From: Strobilurus pachycystidiatus
Lineage: Eukaryota > Basidiomycota > Agaricomycetes > Agaricales > Physalacriaceae
Direction of reading: 5' to 3'
Length of the DNA stretch: 64,000 nucleotides
Assembly (NCBI GenBank): GCA_019915135.1
Contig: JAHLMK010000007.1
Span: 248,001 to 312,000, forward strand
The position numbers and the translations under genes are program-made. The notes beneath the pieces were generated by a model that saw nothing but the letters and a program-made list of their open reading frames with translations, was not told the DNA's origin and did not search any database. Below, piece by piece: positions 45,698 through 58,705 of this stretch. Numbering within the stretch: position 1 is the first letter of the stretch; each line of letters opens with the position of its first letter.

Positions 45698-48600
45698 AGT
45701 GATGGGAGGTGGTAAAGAAAGGGTATGACTAAAAGGCCCCTATGATCTAATCGACTCTTACTTCCGTAGTCGGCAGGCTTGCGCGTCCTGCCGAGGAACT
45801 CCTTCGGCACTTTCAGATGGTCATCGACCGGTCATCATTCATGTCCTTGAACAGTCAACTTTACCTTCCAACAGAAAGATGGCATCGCAACAGCTGTGTG
45901 GCCTCGACGGCAACAGAATTCTGAGACCCGGGGTTTGTTTGAAGCTACTCCGTCAAAGTACGTTCTTCAACGCGTCAATTAGTAAATAGGCTTAACACGT
46001 GGGAGTGCTTTCTAGTTCGTCCACGCCACAGGGCCACGCATGTATACGCTGCCCCCCTGGGGAGGCGGTTTGGACTCAAGCTTATTGGCGCAGTCCTTAT
46101 CGGTCACTGCGCTAGCTATTCTATCTCACGCATACTTAGACTCGGCACAGACCATTTCCCGAGTCATCGATACTCATCTGCCACAGCGCGGGCTTATCGC
46201 GACACGGTGGCGTATTAACCTGTCGCGTGCACTTTCTGCCTTGGTGTTTAATCAATCGAGACTGTGAGACCTATACAGTCTGTCCGTATATGCGAATGGA
46301 ATTATCCTCATCGGCGGACGCTCCCCCTCTCGAGCCTGGTGCGCACCATTGCGGCCACGCGTATCGGCGCAGTCAAAAAGCGCCTTGGGAGGGGGGCATT
46401 AACAAGGGCCCCGGGGTATGTAGCTGTACGCCTCATGGGCAGCGACAGACTGAGATCAATCACTAGTAGGCGGGCCGTATGACCTAGTGTGCGACTCGTC
46501 AGCGGGGAATCGTATCACAACTTACGCTACAGTTTGAATGCTCATCCGCAGCGGAGCGGGAGATGACGGGATGACCTACTTCATTCTCTCCTCTCGACGT
46601 CAACATCATCACAAGAGATAGAAAGCGGTTTTGAATATCTGTCGTTTGCGTGACCCCAAGACCAGGTAGGTAGGTATATTCCTACCCGCAAAAAGCATCG
46701 CTATGCATGGTATCGGTGAGAAGCTATGCCTTCAATTTCTACTACTAGCTTGAAGGTCATCGCCCTTAGAAAGTAATAGAAACCCCCACCTCGAGAGTGA
46801 ATCACTCTGACATCTGTATACACCGTGACAAACAGCGCGACTTCAGGCAAAACACAAATGGACCCAAGCAAAAAGACTCAAGAGTCACTGACATTGCCAA
46901 ATGAATCCCATCCGAACAAGCCACCAGGACGCTCCAGATCCACGCTTTCGATCAGAATCCAAGACCGACTCGGAAGGGCGAAGACCTTGAGTGTGTGAAA
47001 GGGAGGAAGACAAAGAGGAATCTTGAGGGTGGGCTTTGTGATACTGAAGCGTCTACATACTTGATCTTCGAGACACAAGAGAGGGTTGACGACCTGACGC
47101 TAGTCGTTCCTGGACGCACGTATAAGCGCCAACGCCAACGTCCGAAGTCCCTACTTTCGCTGTCAAACAAACTCGCCGATAACACAAGATATCCTTGTTC
47201 TGTTTCACCTCTGGGGGGATTAGATTAAAGTCATACTTTTTGTCTATCTTGTAGACGCCCAGACCTGAGACAATGAATGGTGTGTGGCAGGTGTGTGGAT
47301 AAAAGGTTCGACGTGATTTGACCTGTATAGAGGTCCGTTAGGTGTGGTTTATTCAAGTTGAGTACACGAGTGCTTAAACATTGACGGATGCAAGTGTCGA
47401 AAAACAGACTTAGGTATCATGCTGTGGATACTCAATTTGAGAACATATATGCGTCGATCAACTCATTACCGGTGCACACTTGCGGCAGCTCAGACCGAGC
47501 ACGTAAGGATATGTGGGGCGCGTGGTAGGAGTCTAGACGGGCTCTCCGGCGAGTCCGGCGATGTCTGACCGTAGATGACTCCAAGTGTACGCGCTAAAAC
47601 CGTACAATGTTGTCAACATGCATATTCTGAGACGAGCACCCTCATGTGTGCCTGGACGTGGTGACTGATCAATTTTCCCGCAACCAGGGATTCCTATCCT
47701 CGTCATCTAGTCAACGGAGGAAGGCTCGGATAAGAAACCCCACTCAAGCCAAATATGATGGGGACAAAACAACTGCCTCGCTGAGGGAGGGAGCTGCGCC
47801 TTCGGTGGACTACCGAACACGGCTTATCAATTCTTCGAACATTACATGATACAAGGCTCATCAACATGTGGGTCTTGGTCCCGTCCCAATCACAGATACA
47901 CTCGCTGGCGCGCGACCAGACTGATGCCACCGCCATCAAAACCATTCAGAGCACCAGAAGCGTCGCTAGTATACTGTAGGCTGGCTTGGTGCTCTCTTCA
48001 CGACAGTAGAAATCATAGTGAAATGTCGTCTGACACTGACAGTGGCAGCCATCAAATGAGTGCCGTATAAGGTAAGGTCGTTGTCGACATCTGACTCTGC
48101 ACGCCTTCTTCCCTGCTGAACCGCTGGTAAAACGGGCCTTGAGTCGGTCAACAAGGAATTGACCGTTGCTCAGGTTTAGCGTCGGTGCTGGCATCGAGTT
48201 CAGCGCCACAATCATGGGTTGGCGCGGCGAGACGCGAGGTGGGCCTCGCGTCCCCAGCGAAGGAATTGACTAGTGAGCGGCGACCCACACTTCACCGAGG
48301 CGCGCTTCCCGCCCATTGAGTCCCTGACGTACGTCTTCTGTCTCTGATCCTTCTAGTGTCGATGACCCGATGAACGGGAGACTCGGCAATTAAATGTTAC
48401 AGTCAGGAGGACAGCTGTAGTAATTTCCTGAGCGCCCCAAGACGACGAAGAGCGAATCCATGGGCCGAGCGAAAGCGAAAGTTGTATGTTTGCCGTGCCC
48501 CTCGCCGTGAGACTGAAGAGCAAAACTGTAAAGTAAGTTTGTCGGGGATCAAGCTGTTGCCGGGGTCAGTAGCAGGGACGGCGGTGATCACTGCTTTGGC

Positions 48601-49316
48601 AGACGAACGTAAAGAAGGAAGCAAAGGCCGCCGATAAGTTATCTCACCAGCATCTCACCGAGATCCAGGTGGAGACTCGAAGACGTGATGTGCGAAGCGA
48701 TAGCCCATACATACCCGCCACGAGGATCCTCATGCCATATTGCGTGCGTCTGAAGATGGATCTGAAAGTCAGACCGTGAGGCGGCCCTTGGCAAGATTTT
48801 GCCACACCGGCGCGCTCGGCCCGAGAGCTCTGCCCCCTGTGGCTGTGCGGGTTTCTGCTTCTCTCCTTCTTTCCTAGCACTCTAAGCGTGAAATGTCAGT
48901 CAATGTCAGGCATACTCGAAACTCGGAGGGGAGCGCAGGATATCTTCAGGGCTATGCTCTAATCTGAGCTTGTCTCGGCCACTTGACCTGTCCGCTGTGA
49001 AGCAACGGCGCTAAGGTGGACGTCAACATTCAAGGCAAACTTTGGCTGTATCGCACTGGAATGGTTCTTTCTTCACATAGCAGACGACACTGGGCTGCGA
49101 CTGGACTTTCTCGGCTGTCGTGGAGCATTCAATTCATTCGATGGGCCTGGTCGCTATCTGCGCTGACTTGGGATCTGCTGGAGATGACGGGTCCGCGAGT
49201 TGCTGCGAACCATTCCCTGCCTTCTGCTCGCGCCGAGACCTTGTTAAATCTGTCGAGACTCGTCGAGGATCCGTTCGAGCTTTCATCTCTACTGCCGTCT
49301 CCGTGCTTGCTGCAGA
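45698..49316. other. Gene-poor stretch of 3.6 kb
   Basis: The longest part of the window without a defensible gene. Frames near 46878-47228, 47946-48215 and 48403-48880 are short and have no domain, and none forms a multi-exon model I trust. I found no transposon termini, long repeat or RNA gene. Degenerate mobile-element sequence is possible but cannot be shown by eye. Confidence 0.35.
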
Positions 49317-50414
49317 ATGTCATCAACCGTTGAGGACGTTGATTTTGGGTAAGCCTCCATCGTCGGCTGACCTTCCATTGTGACGCCTGCTTATTTTATG
49401 GCAGGTTTGACACGACGAATCTTGACTCAGGCGAATACACAGCCACGTCGTACGAGGAGGGTTTCGTGCGTTCCCGCTGTCTCTAACACCGCTTCGCAAA
49501 GTCTAATCAACCCCGCACTGCCCTGCAGTCGACTAATTACACTTGTTGTGGGCAGCGCCTTTCGGATCTGCACGCCTTGCTGGAACACATCGAGGTGGCG
49601 CATCAAGCCGAGCCGCCCTCGAAGGATGACATGCATCTCGGTATGGCATGGTATGATCCCGGTAGGCACGATATCGAGACGTTGGCGCCGGAGATGCTGG
49701 ACGTGAGATATGGGCTGAGCATTGAGATTCCGGCGACCGTGACGCCACCCCCATCATCATCTGCCTCCTCGTCCTCATGCAGCCCATCTAGCCTCCTCTC
49801 GCTTTCTCCACCATTGACGTTGCCATCGCGGGAGCACACTCCACCGCGTCCACGTTCGCTACCTGTGATTCCGCTGCCGATTACGCCATTGCGCAAATCC
49901 GCTCCGCCCTCCGTCGCGACACAACTCGTTTCTGTTTCGCCTGCGGCGTCAACGCGGGAGTACTCGCCGTCTGATTTTGCGCACGCTGTTGGATCTGGGC
50001 CTGTGCCGCAGAAGAGCGGGCGTGGTAGAGCGGCTGAGAGTCGACGCAAGCACGTGGAGTCGCATATGGACAAGTCGGCCAGGAGGAGAAAGGGCGTCTC
50101 GAAACGACGGCGGGAGTTCACCTGCACGGTAAGTGCCCAATCTGCCATCGTGATTGATAGTTTGCTCATGATCCGGTATCTTCTGTTGTTCCTCGCGCTT
50201 TGCTCTTTGCTACTTGTGTCGTGATGTTGATCTCATCCGCAATCCGCATGCTACTGTGTCTCCATATGTATAGAAGACGCCAGGGTGTATAAAGGTGGGC
50301 GTCCATTCTGTCGCAAATCGCCGAGTATTGACGGGCTGATATTGATTGCAGGAGTACCTCAATAAAAACGGTCTCAAGTATCATATGGACAGGGGGACTT
50401 GCGAGTTCCGGTAG
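49317..50414 (+). CDS. SFP1-like C2H2 zinc-finger protein
   Basis: Five exons: 49317-49348, 49405-49465, 49529-50128, 50274-50294 and 50352-50414, giving 258 aa. An N-terminal finger-like block, YTCCGQRLSDLHALLEHIEVAH, has Cys37/Cys38 and His51/His56. A long Ser/Pro-rich middle follows (SSSASSSSCSP, RPRSLPVIPLP). A basic segment (KSARRRKGVSKRRREF) leads into a C-terminal finger spread over three exons: Cys230, Cys236, His249 and Cys255, reading CTKTPGC and EYLNKNGLKYHMDRGTC. The pair of a DLHxLLxHxExxH finger and a NGLKYHM finger matches basidiomycete relatives of Sfp1, a regulator of ribosome-related genes in yeast. That role is by family analogy only. The 145-nt intron before exon 4 is long and could hide another exon. 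Confidence 0.75.
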
Positions 50415-51225
50415 ATGGATGAGCGGGGAATGCCGAATGACCGACATGGCCATCACACGGGGTCTGGAAGCCGAGCGGGCGGCGGCGGGGGGGCCGATTT
50501 TGCGCCACACTGATTTTCCCTCATGTGTTATGTTTCCGTTACACTTGTGAAAATGCTTTTGAGTTTCGCGAACACGACGCATCCCGAAAGAGCGTCCGGC
50601 TCCGTCCGAGGTGCCGCGGGGGATCGTCCGACGTCCGCTGGTCAGGATGGGGGGCGCATGACCATTCGTAGTGTCAGTCAACTGACCGACGAAGCCAGTT
50701 TGGAAAAGATTGGGACGGAAATGAGCATCTGGCGTGGCGTCTACCCCGCATCGTTTCCCCAGGTTACAGCTGAAGCGTATCAGCCGTGGACCCGTCTTCC
50801 CCGCACTGACTCAATAGGAGTGCCTCGGTGCTGTCAGAGATCCGATCACCAAGCAGGCTTGAGCGGTGAATGTATGTAAGGGCGTTACGGGCCTGACGAA
50901 TATATTTTGGTTACGTGGTGTGCACCTTTCGCAGTCTTACTTGCATACTCGCACGACACCGCCTGATAGAGATGGTGGGCTTATTGGAATACCCGACGGT
51001 ATCAGTGCAACGGGGATATAGAATGCGGTGTGCCAGGCTTTGTCCGGGGTTAGCCGATCAGTCACAGGTGCAACGGAGAAATACATGCACGTGACCGGAA
51101 GCATTTGATTCCACATCCGGGCCGTTCCCGCGAAAAAGAAATTGAAAGGAAAAGGCCCAATGCGACCAGGTCACTGTTGACCACCAACAACCTTCAGGGC
51201 ACACACGCCCCCATCGCCCGCCACT
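50415..51225. other. Intergenic, no gene recognised
   Basis: The 3' flank of the C2H2 gene and promoter of the next gene. A CCACCAACAACC-type stretch just before 51226 suits a leader. Nothing else was recognised. Confidence 0.4.
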
Positions 51226-54200
51226 ATGCTGCGAGCATTTCCGAACCCCGTCCTCGCCGTCAAACACGACGTTCTCCGCGACATCGACGGCGACGACGCC
51301 TCCGCCAGCCTGTGGTTCCGTGCGTGGTCTCTCTTGTCTGTCGGGACCTGCCCGCTGACCGCTTTATGTCATACAGTGTTCGCCAAGTGCAAGGGCGGCC
51401 TGCACGACGGCCAGCGCCTCGAGAACATCTCCTGGCGGCTGTGGCACCGCGAGCTCAGCGACTCGCAACCATACCGCCCGCTGACGCCAGACTCGCCAGC
51501 GGAAACAAAGGCGCCCATTTCCTTCTCCGGTCCGCACCCGCCTGGTAAGCCCACCGAGCACGTGTATGGCGGCGACGATGCTGACGGCAGACACAGCGGG
51601 GAGAGCGTCGACGAAATCGCGGATACCGATTGGACGGGTGATTGACGACATCAGCACGCAGGAAGTCGGGCTGCAGCGACGGCCGACACGGTCGCACCTG
51701 CCGACGCCGACGACAGAGGCGGTGTCCATTGCGATTTTTGCGGCGGCTGATCCTTCTCCCAAATCGCCGCCCCGACGCACCGCGGAGGACTCCGGATTTC
51801 CACGTGTCGTCGTGCTTGGTCCGACGCCCCATCCGACACCTCCTGCTTCCCCAGTACTTGCTTCCCACTGTCTCTCGTCCGCTCCATTACTCAAACAGCT
51901 CCCTCCCCTCCAGCTTCCGCCTCCGCGATCACCCTCTGCCCCCCGCCAGCTGCCCCCTCCGCCCGCCCCCATGCCTGCCGCCACATTGAAGCCCACAGAG
52001 TCCAAGTTCTACACCGGCTCACCTTCGTCGTCATCCTCCTCGTCGTCGGGCGGCTCTGACTCATCGACCTCGATGCCCGACGAGGAACGCGAATCTACCC
52101 AGTCCTCCACTTGCACCGACATTCCTCCGTCCCTATCTCGCACCGAGACCCTCCCTGCTGGCATGAATCAAATCGAAAAGATACGCCCTCTTGCTTCCAT
52201 TGCGCCGCGCCCAGCTCCTACCAGGCCCAAGGCGGCCACACGATACCCACGGCCCTCATCGGCCAAGGAGCGTGAGCGCATGGAGGCTGAGGATCGCGAT
52301 CTCGCCGAGGAACACCGGCTGGAACTGGAGCAGGACGTGAAAAGGCGACAGGAGCAGCACGACAAGCAGCGCCTTATGTCCAGGGAACTTGACATCCACC
52401 ACGAACGACAATGGCACGAACGATGGGAGCAGGAGTTGCAGCGCGACGAAAAGCTGAGGGAGCACAATATCAAAGAACTGCAGCGCATCGATCAGGAGCG
52501 TGAGAGGGAGCGTGAGAAGCAGCGGGCCAAGGTGCAGAGCGATCAGTTGAGGCGCACCGCGTCGACTAGCCATCTCCCCACCCAGGATTCTGCGATCTTT
52601 GACTTCACCGAGGAGGCACAGAGCGAGGTGCCGTACAGTCTTCAGCCCTCTGGTTCTTCCCATCCCGAGCTCAATCGCACCGTCTTTGGCCTTAATCGCG
52701 CTCTCAGTCCACCCAAGCCTTCTTCCGCCATCACGTCGTCGAACAAGGGCAAGGGCCGGGAGACTCTCCTTACTTCTGGCGGCAATCTCAATCTGCATGC
52801 CCTCGTCAAGGAAAAGGCAGCAGCTCGGGTCCAGAGCAATCTGAGGGGCGCCTTCACCCCGATGATGCAGGGCAGTCCGACAAAGAGCGAGTCTTCCAAG
52901 ACCTCGTCAAGTCGTCATAGTCGGCCTTCGCCTAGTGTGCAGCCGAGACAGACGACGAGCGGAGTAGCAAAGGCTGCAGTGCACGCGCAGGCTCTCAAGT
53001 CGGCCTCTAAACCAGCGACGCCCCCGAGTGTCAAAGGGAAGGAGAAGCCGAGCGCTGTGACCAACGGCGGTCGCCAGATCATGCTGGTGTCGGATGACGA
53101 CGACGAATCAGATGAGGACTGGACATCCGCCGACGAAGATGAAGAAGAGGAGGAGCCACAAGTGCAGGTACATGCTTATTGTTCTGATTTTTACATCCCG
53201 ATGCTCATTTCTGCCTCCTAGCCTCGTCTCAAAGCAGTCTCACATTCGCCACCGCCAGCACCGGTCACTCAGGTGAACCATCGCACGACGAGAAATCGTC
53301 GGACAATGCCAGCGGACATGCAAAGACACCTGCGTATGGACGAGCTACATCACGCGTTCGAGGAGGCCGAGCGGCAGAAGGAGACTTTCACGTTCGACAA
53401 GCTGCCCAAGCGAAGTTACTCCAATCTCTCCCGCACCAATTCTGGTCTCTTGACTCAACTCATGCATCCGGATCCTAAGGCTCTACCGGAGGTTTACCGA
53501 CGAGGCTATTCGAGCTCCGATCTCAGGGAGCGGCCGAGAATGGGCCCTCCTGGTCTTCAACCCAGCCAAAGTGCGGCAGTGCTTCCGGTGGCGGCTCAGG
53601 TGTCTGTCGGCAGCGTGAGGGAAGGGGGTACGATCCGCACCATCGAGCGGGAACGAAGGCGCCCGCAGGAGCATGAGATGGAAGACGAGAGCGAGGGCGA
53701 GGACAACGACAACTCGGTACCGCTGTCCAAATCAGTCGCGCAGGAGAAGTTGAAGGCCATCTTTGGGAACTTGCGAGGCGGGGGTGGAAATGCGAACGCG
53801 AACACGATCGCTCCGATACGACCGCAGGATCAGCAGCAGCAGCAGACCCGGGAGCGACGACCGCCTCATCGGTCGCAGACGTCGACGGAGGAACAGCGAC
53901 CTCCGACTGCAGCGCTGGAACGGACGATGACTGAACCGATAACGGTACCTTCGTTCCCGTACAACCTTCCTGTTGCCGCCATCCCCGTGTCTCCGCGCAC
54001 TACGCGCCAGTGGATGCTACGGAAGGAGATGTCGCAAAGCGTCCGGGCGAACCTCTTGTGGCAGCGCCAGCAGGACAAGCAGCTCATGCCTCGGCGGAAC
54101 AAGAGCAGCGCAGCGATATCCCAAATACCCAGTGTGGTCAAGCTTACGGAGAAGCGGGGTTCCGCTCCCGATGGCAGTGCCATCGAGCAGGAGCGGGACG

Positions 54201-54274
54201 AGGCGCGCAACGAAATACGGCGGGTCAACCTTATGCGGAACAAGAGCTGGGCGGCGGACTACCATCCGCAGTAA
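51226..54274 (+). CDS. Large regulator with DUF1752 (AreA GATA-like) and DUF3295 regions
   Basis: Exons 51226-51319, 51377-51544, 51591-53167 and 53222-54274 give 963 aa. The N-terminal LFAKCKGGLHDGQRLENISW plus RLWHREL (residues 32-57) is the DUF1752 motif. It is shared by AreA-like GATA factors and by Mks1/Rtg-type regulators, but no GATA finger follows. The middle is disordered: Ser runs, Pro-rich PPLQLPPPRSP, and a 100-residue charged coiled coil (HRLELEQDVKRRQEQHDKQR, QREREREKQRAK). An acidic box (DDDDESDEDWTSADEDEEEE) precedes the C-terminal part. There MDELHHAFEEAERQ, LPEVYRRGYSSSDLRERPRM and RRNKSSAAISQI plus MLRKEMSQSVRANLLWQRQQ match the DUF3295 region found with DUF1752 in fungi. 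A role in nutrient or nitrogen signalling follows from the family, not from this sequence. Confidence 0.8.
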
Positions 54275-54900
54275 TGGTTTTCAATGGGGTTTGGACACAC
54301 GCACAATTTGACAATTTTAGTGTAATGGGTATCCTTTGTGTTTTTAACTGTATAATTACTTGTTTATATCTCTCTCGTTGCTTTCGGTTGTCTGGTTAGC
54401 CTTACTTGTACATTTATTTCTCTCGTCTGGCATTTAGTAAATAGTGAGTGTGGAACTTAGTGAAATCTGGGGCATTCCGTTTGGTGTGGGGATTGTGTGC
54501 CTCCAATGTTCGCAGATGTCGTTCCCACTTCATCTTTGGGGATGAGCGTGAGGATTCCTCGGTACCCTCGGTGGCAAACATGCGCATTGAATTCGAAGTT
54601 AACTTGAACTTTAACGGATACCAGAGTCCCCGCGCCTTGGCCGTATGAAGTAGGCTTCCGCCGTACTAACCCGACACGCATGGGACTCGACCAGCTGCCC
54701 TCGCAAGGGCCCAGTGCTCAGTCTCTTGTGCTTGGCGTAAAAATAGCCGACGGAGCCTGATGGTGTGCTTGGGCGCGCCCGTACACTCTCGCGTTACACG
54801 GATGCGCTTCTCTGATGATGGCGGCGATTGAGAAGTGTGTTTTCTCATCTATATAGATACGGGGCTGTATCTCACGTCGACCGCCGTTTTCTATCGCACT
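54275..54900. other. Intergenic, nothing seen
   Basis: The AT-rich 3' flank of the regulator gene, then the promoter of the monooxygenase gene. No TATA box is clear enough to mark. Confidence 0.4.
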
Positions 54901-57116
54901 ATGACAGACTCGTCAAACATACTCCCCGTTCTTATAGTACTAAGTTGCCTTATCGCATTGAAAGTCGTTCTTATCAGCTCACGATATGACATAGGTCGGC
55001 GCTGGGCCTGCTGGATTGGTGTCAGCTCTTTTCTTAGCAGAATGCGGCGTTCGTCTTCGTATCATTGATAAGGCCGATGCTTTTCATGGCGGTTCTCGTG
55101 GCTTTGGTCTCCAGGTCTGTATCGTGTCTTGTGCGTCAATAGAGACTTATCCCCATGCCTGAAAAGCCTCGGACGTTTGAGCTCTTCCAAACGCTGGGCG
55201 TCCTCGATGAAATACAAAAACTTGCGACGCCAATTCCGCCAATGCGGGCTTACAAGCTTCCAGGGGGAACTGTTCCTGTGAAGACCTGGGATCTGTACGA
55301 GAAGAGCCAAGTTTGGCCTGACCGTCCGTTTGTGAGTATGGTTTCTCGAATGAGGTTACCGTCGAGCAAGGATCACCGTTAAACCTGGATCTGTCTGTCT
55401 GCAGGCCAACGGCGTCTGTCTTAGTCAACATTATCTGGAAGCTATACTCCGACGTCGTCTAGGCACATTTGGGATCAGCGTAGAGCTAGGGAAAGGTCTT
55501 GTCTCGTTGAAACAAGATGCGGACGCTGTATCGGCGACTATAGCTGTGCATAGAAACGGTATACCATCAACAGAGGAACAGGAAATCATCACTTCCCGGT
55601 ACTTAATCGGTGCTGATGGCGCTCGAGGTATATGGCTTCTGTCGCATTCAGGACAACCGTTGTTGATATCCTGTGGCAGGCAACTCGCGAAAGCTGTTAG
55701 GTCTCTCGTTTCAGGGAGAAACTCGTGATGCAGATGGTATGGTCTGGGGCGATGTCGAAATTGCGGGGTTGACTCCAGATGTATGATCGCTCGCTCTGTT
55801 ACTGATTGATGGCTGAATTCAAATATTCCCAGTTCTGGCACATCTGGGGTAAACCCGGCCACTTCACGTACGTGTCATAGATGGTTTAGATGCGGTTTGA
55901 AAGCTTATTGTACTAGTATCATGGCCCGTCCGCTTTCACCTGGCAGCGGAAACACATTCGGCCTCGGGATTACTAGCCAGAACTTTGATCCTACAGACCT
56001 CGCTGATCCTGCTAAGGTAGTCGAGTTCTTTCATCGCGAAACAGGTCGCGAGGACCTTGTATTCAAGGAGTTTACCTGGCTCTCATATTTTCGGTCAGCG
56101 GCCTACCTCTGACGGGCTGAGCAGACGTCGGATTGATCTAGTAATCTTGCAGTCCTAATATGAGAATGGTCAACAAGTTCCAAGAAGGTCGGGCGTTCGT
56201 CGTCGGAGGTACATAATCCCTTGCTACATCGTGCTACCTGCTCAGCTGACTGACTGCCTGTAAGATGCCGCTCACGTTCATTCGCCGACCGGTGGTCAAG
56301 GTATGAATTGTAGTGTTCAAGATGCTGTAAGTAAATCATCTGGGCACCCAAGATAATTGAGCAGATAATTGAGGTGACACGCCACAGTCGAATCTAGGCT
56401 GGAAGATGGCTCTGGTTCTCAAGGGAGTGGCATCACCGTCTTTGCTCTTGACGTACAACGAAGAGCGACTTCCTGTCATCACTCAGATGCTACATGCGAC
56501 ATCTCAACTGTACACGCACACCGTGGCGCAAGAGACGTCGCACGCTGGCCTTGGAAGCGACGCCACGGAGGAAGAGAAAGGGAAGTCTGGCTGGTTCAAG
56601 TGGAGGAACTCTGCGCTGGAACTGTATGGGGTGAATTACCGCTACAGTAACGCCATCATGGAAAAGCGAAACCCTGCTTCTCTCCATGACAGAGAGGACC
56701 TACTCGCTTACGCATACTCCGGTTATGAGGGACGAGGCTCCCTCGTTGCAGGTGACCGCGCACCTGAAGCGCCTGGTCTTACTTCCCTTCAGGGAGAGAC
56801 TACCGTCTACCGGTTACTCAAGCCAAGCCTTCATACGATTCTGGTTTTTGGATCTCACTCGACAGAGCTCGAAGGTGAACTTCGATCTGCATATGATGGA
56901 ATTCTGCAGGTGTTTTTCATCGAAAGGAAGACGACCTCTCCTCTTCAGCATGGCGCTAACAACGTTTTCGTGGATATTGGTGGCCACGCTCACGATAGTT
57001 ATATGATCAAGCGGGATCCCACTTTCGTCGTTATCCGTCCTGACACATTCATTGGTGCTATTTTGAACCATTCAGACGACATTCAGACTTACTTCACGGG
57101 CCTCAGCTGGCAGTAG
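54901..57116 (+). CDS. FAD-dependent aromatic monooxygenase (phenol 2-monooxygenase-like)
   Basis: Flavin hydroxylase that inserts one oxygen into a phenolic or similar substrate with NAD(P)H. Ten exons fit in frame: 54901-54936, 54995-55114, 55167-55331, 55405-55627, 55680-55780, 55833-55867, 55917-56093, 56153-56208, 56265-56326 and 56388-57116, giving 567 aa. The GxGxxG motif VGAGPAG starts at residue 13; the DG motif YLIGADGARG is near 175-182. The second FAD motif RAFVVGDAAHVHSPTGGQGM has its Gly-Asp at 304-305. The last 150 residues are the thioredoxin-like C-terminal domain of phenol hydroxylases (KPSLHTILVFG, VFVDIGGHAHDSYMIKRDPT). Such enzymes are abundant in wood and litter decayers. 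No signal peptide, so it is intracellular. The substrate cannot be told from sequence. Confidence 0.9.
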
Positions 57117-57680
57117 AATCAGACATGTCACCTCATATAGCTCAAACTCAAGTTCCTAATAAGTATCTTACTACTTCCGTTGCAAGTCTTCAATTCAGGT
57201 CTTGTTAAACAGTAGACCTTTCATCGCCTTTCATAAAGCTTCACTCATTGACGAGAAGCCGTAGCAGGGCTATTGAAGCCCAGAACAATCACACTGCGAT
57301 GTCAGTGGTCATTATGATTTTCGTCCGACGTAACCTCTCCGTGACAGTGACCAGTCCATTCATTGCAGGTTTATTGTACAGTCATCTCCACCCGTGGATT
57401 CATGGCAAGCTACGAGTGTACAGATACTTGAGGATCACACGTCCACGATTGCAGCAGCGGTAGCCGCAACGCGGCTGTGGCGTATGCTGCGCTGAAACTT
57501 CATGAGCTATACCTTGGAAAGATTTCCGAAGAATTTGGATGAATTCGCCTTCGTAACAAATTTTGCTCTATTATAAGTATCACTAGAGGGCATAAATTGT
57601 AGTAGATAGCTTGCAATTATGTATGTATAGCGCTCTTATGGGAAATCGTATATATAAGACATTTCATCCGAGGAATCATA
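57117..57680. other. Intergenic, nothing seen
   Basis: Convergent 3' flanks of the monooxygenase (plus) and a hypothetical gene (minus). AT-rich, no gene. Confidence 0.4.
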
Positions 57681-58340
57681 TCAACCGAGCAACCGAGGGT
57701 CGATAGTCTTCTGTCCATGAAGGATTTCAGCCAGCGCCTTTGCCAACTTGTCGTCCTCAGTCTCGGTCCGATCGTGTATTTGTTTCTTCGCATAGACCCT
57801 GAGGAAGCATTGCGCATCAAGAGATACTAGGCCTGGGTCGACCTCGCCCGTAGAAGTTGCCTGAGCAGAGGCGACAAAAGCTACAGCGCTATGGAAGATG
57901 AGAACTCGGAAATCGACGAGATGTTCCATGAAAGCCGACATACCTAGTATCTCTCGCAGTCGCGCTCTCCTTTTTGCTAGAAGGCGATGGTACCTCCTGG
58001 ATACCCTTAGCGTCACATACATCAGGAGGAATAGAATCTACACCTACCTCGTCAGCAGCAGCAAGTTCGAAATGATTCTCGGTGGCCGCTGTATCGTGAG
58101 ACCCGGTAAGTAGCTTTGAGTCCTAATACGATGATTAGCATCATGTTTACGACGAAAGCGGAGAAATTCACCTCATACGCTGGAACGAATGCGGATAGCT
58201 CATCCGCACCAGTCATATCCAGGCCCACATCTTGCTTCTTTGCCGCCCTCTGCTCCTCCTCGTCGTCTTGTTCAACGGACAAAGCCCTCTTTCGGGGCTC
58301 TTCTTCACTGACGGCGGTTGATGGGACATCCTCCAATACG
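57681..58340 (-). CDS. Hypothetical protein, 5' end unresolved
   Basis: A three-exon core can be read on the minus strand. It starts with EDVPSTAVSEEEPRKRALSV and an acidic DDEEEQRAAKKQDVG segment, ending at PAYE. An intron of about 58 nt leads to LLTGSHDTAATENHFELAAA and SKKESATARDT. A second intron (gtatgt...ttccatag) leads to SAVAFVASAQATSTGE, DAQCFLRVYAKKQIHDRTET and a stop at 57681-57683. The first exon has no ATG, only open sequence after a plausible acceptor, so an upstream exon is missing; a short frame with MARLCQLYGAWRR at about 58480 is a candidate. No domain was recognised. The charged N-terminus suggests a soluble, perhaps nuclear protein. Confidence 0.45.
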
Positions 58341-58705
58341 ACTGTCGCAGGAGCCCTCGTGATACACGGAGTTCAGCAGTCTTATCCCCAGAAGTTTCGA
58401 AAGATCTCAGAAATGCGAAGCTGCATCCGGGCAGATGGCCGACGCCACGCTCCATACAGTTGACAGAGTCGCGCCATGTCTTTCAGAGACTCGCGGTGTC
58501 CTCTGGGAACTCTGGATAACACCGCAATGGTGGGTTGACTTCGAAATGCGAATGCAGGTGAGATTGGCATGAGGCGCGTCATCAGGTTGGCAAAAAGATG
58601 GGAGGGTGCGAAGCAAAAGGATAGGGGAAGGAGGAGAGACAGGGAAGAACGCCATGCAAAGCTGAACCGGTTTGTTTCGACATTAATATACAATGCGAGA
58701 GCGCC

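Noticed and set aside
52168..52798. Antisense frames of over 100 codons in the large DUF1752/DUF3295 gene
   Set aside because: They reflect the charged and serine-rich codons of the real gene; no domain is present.
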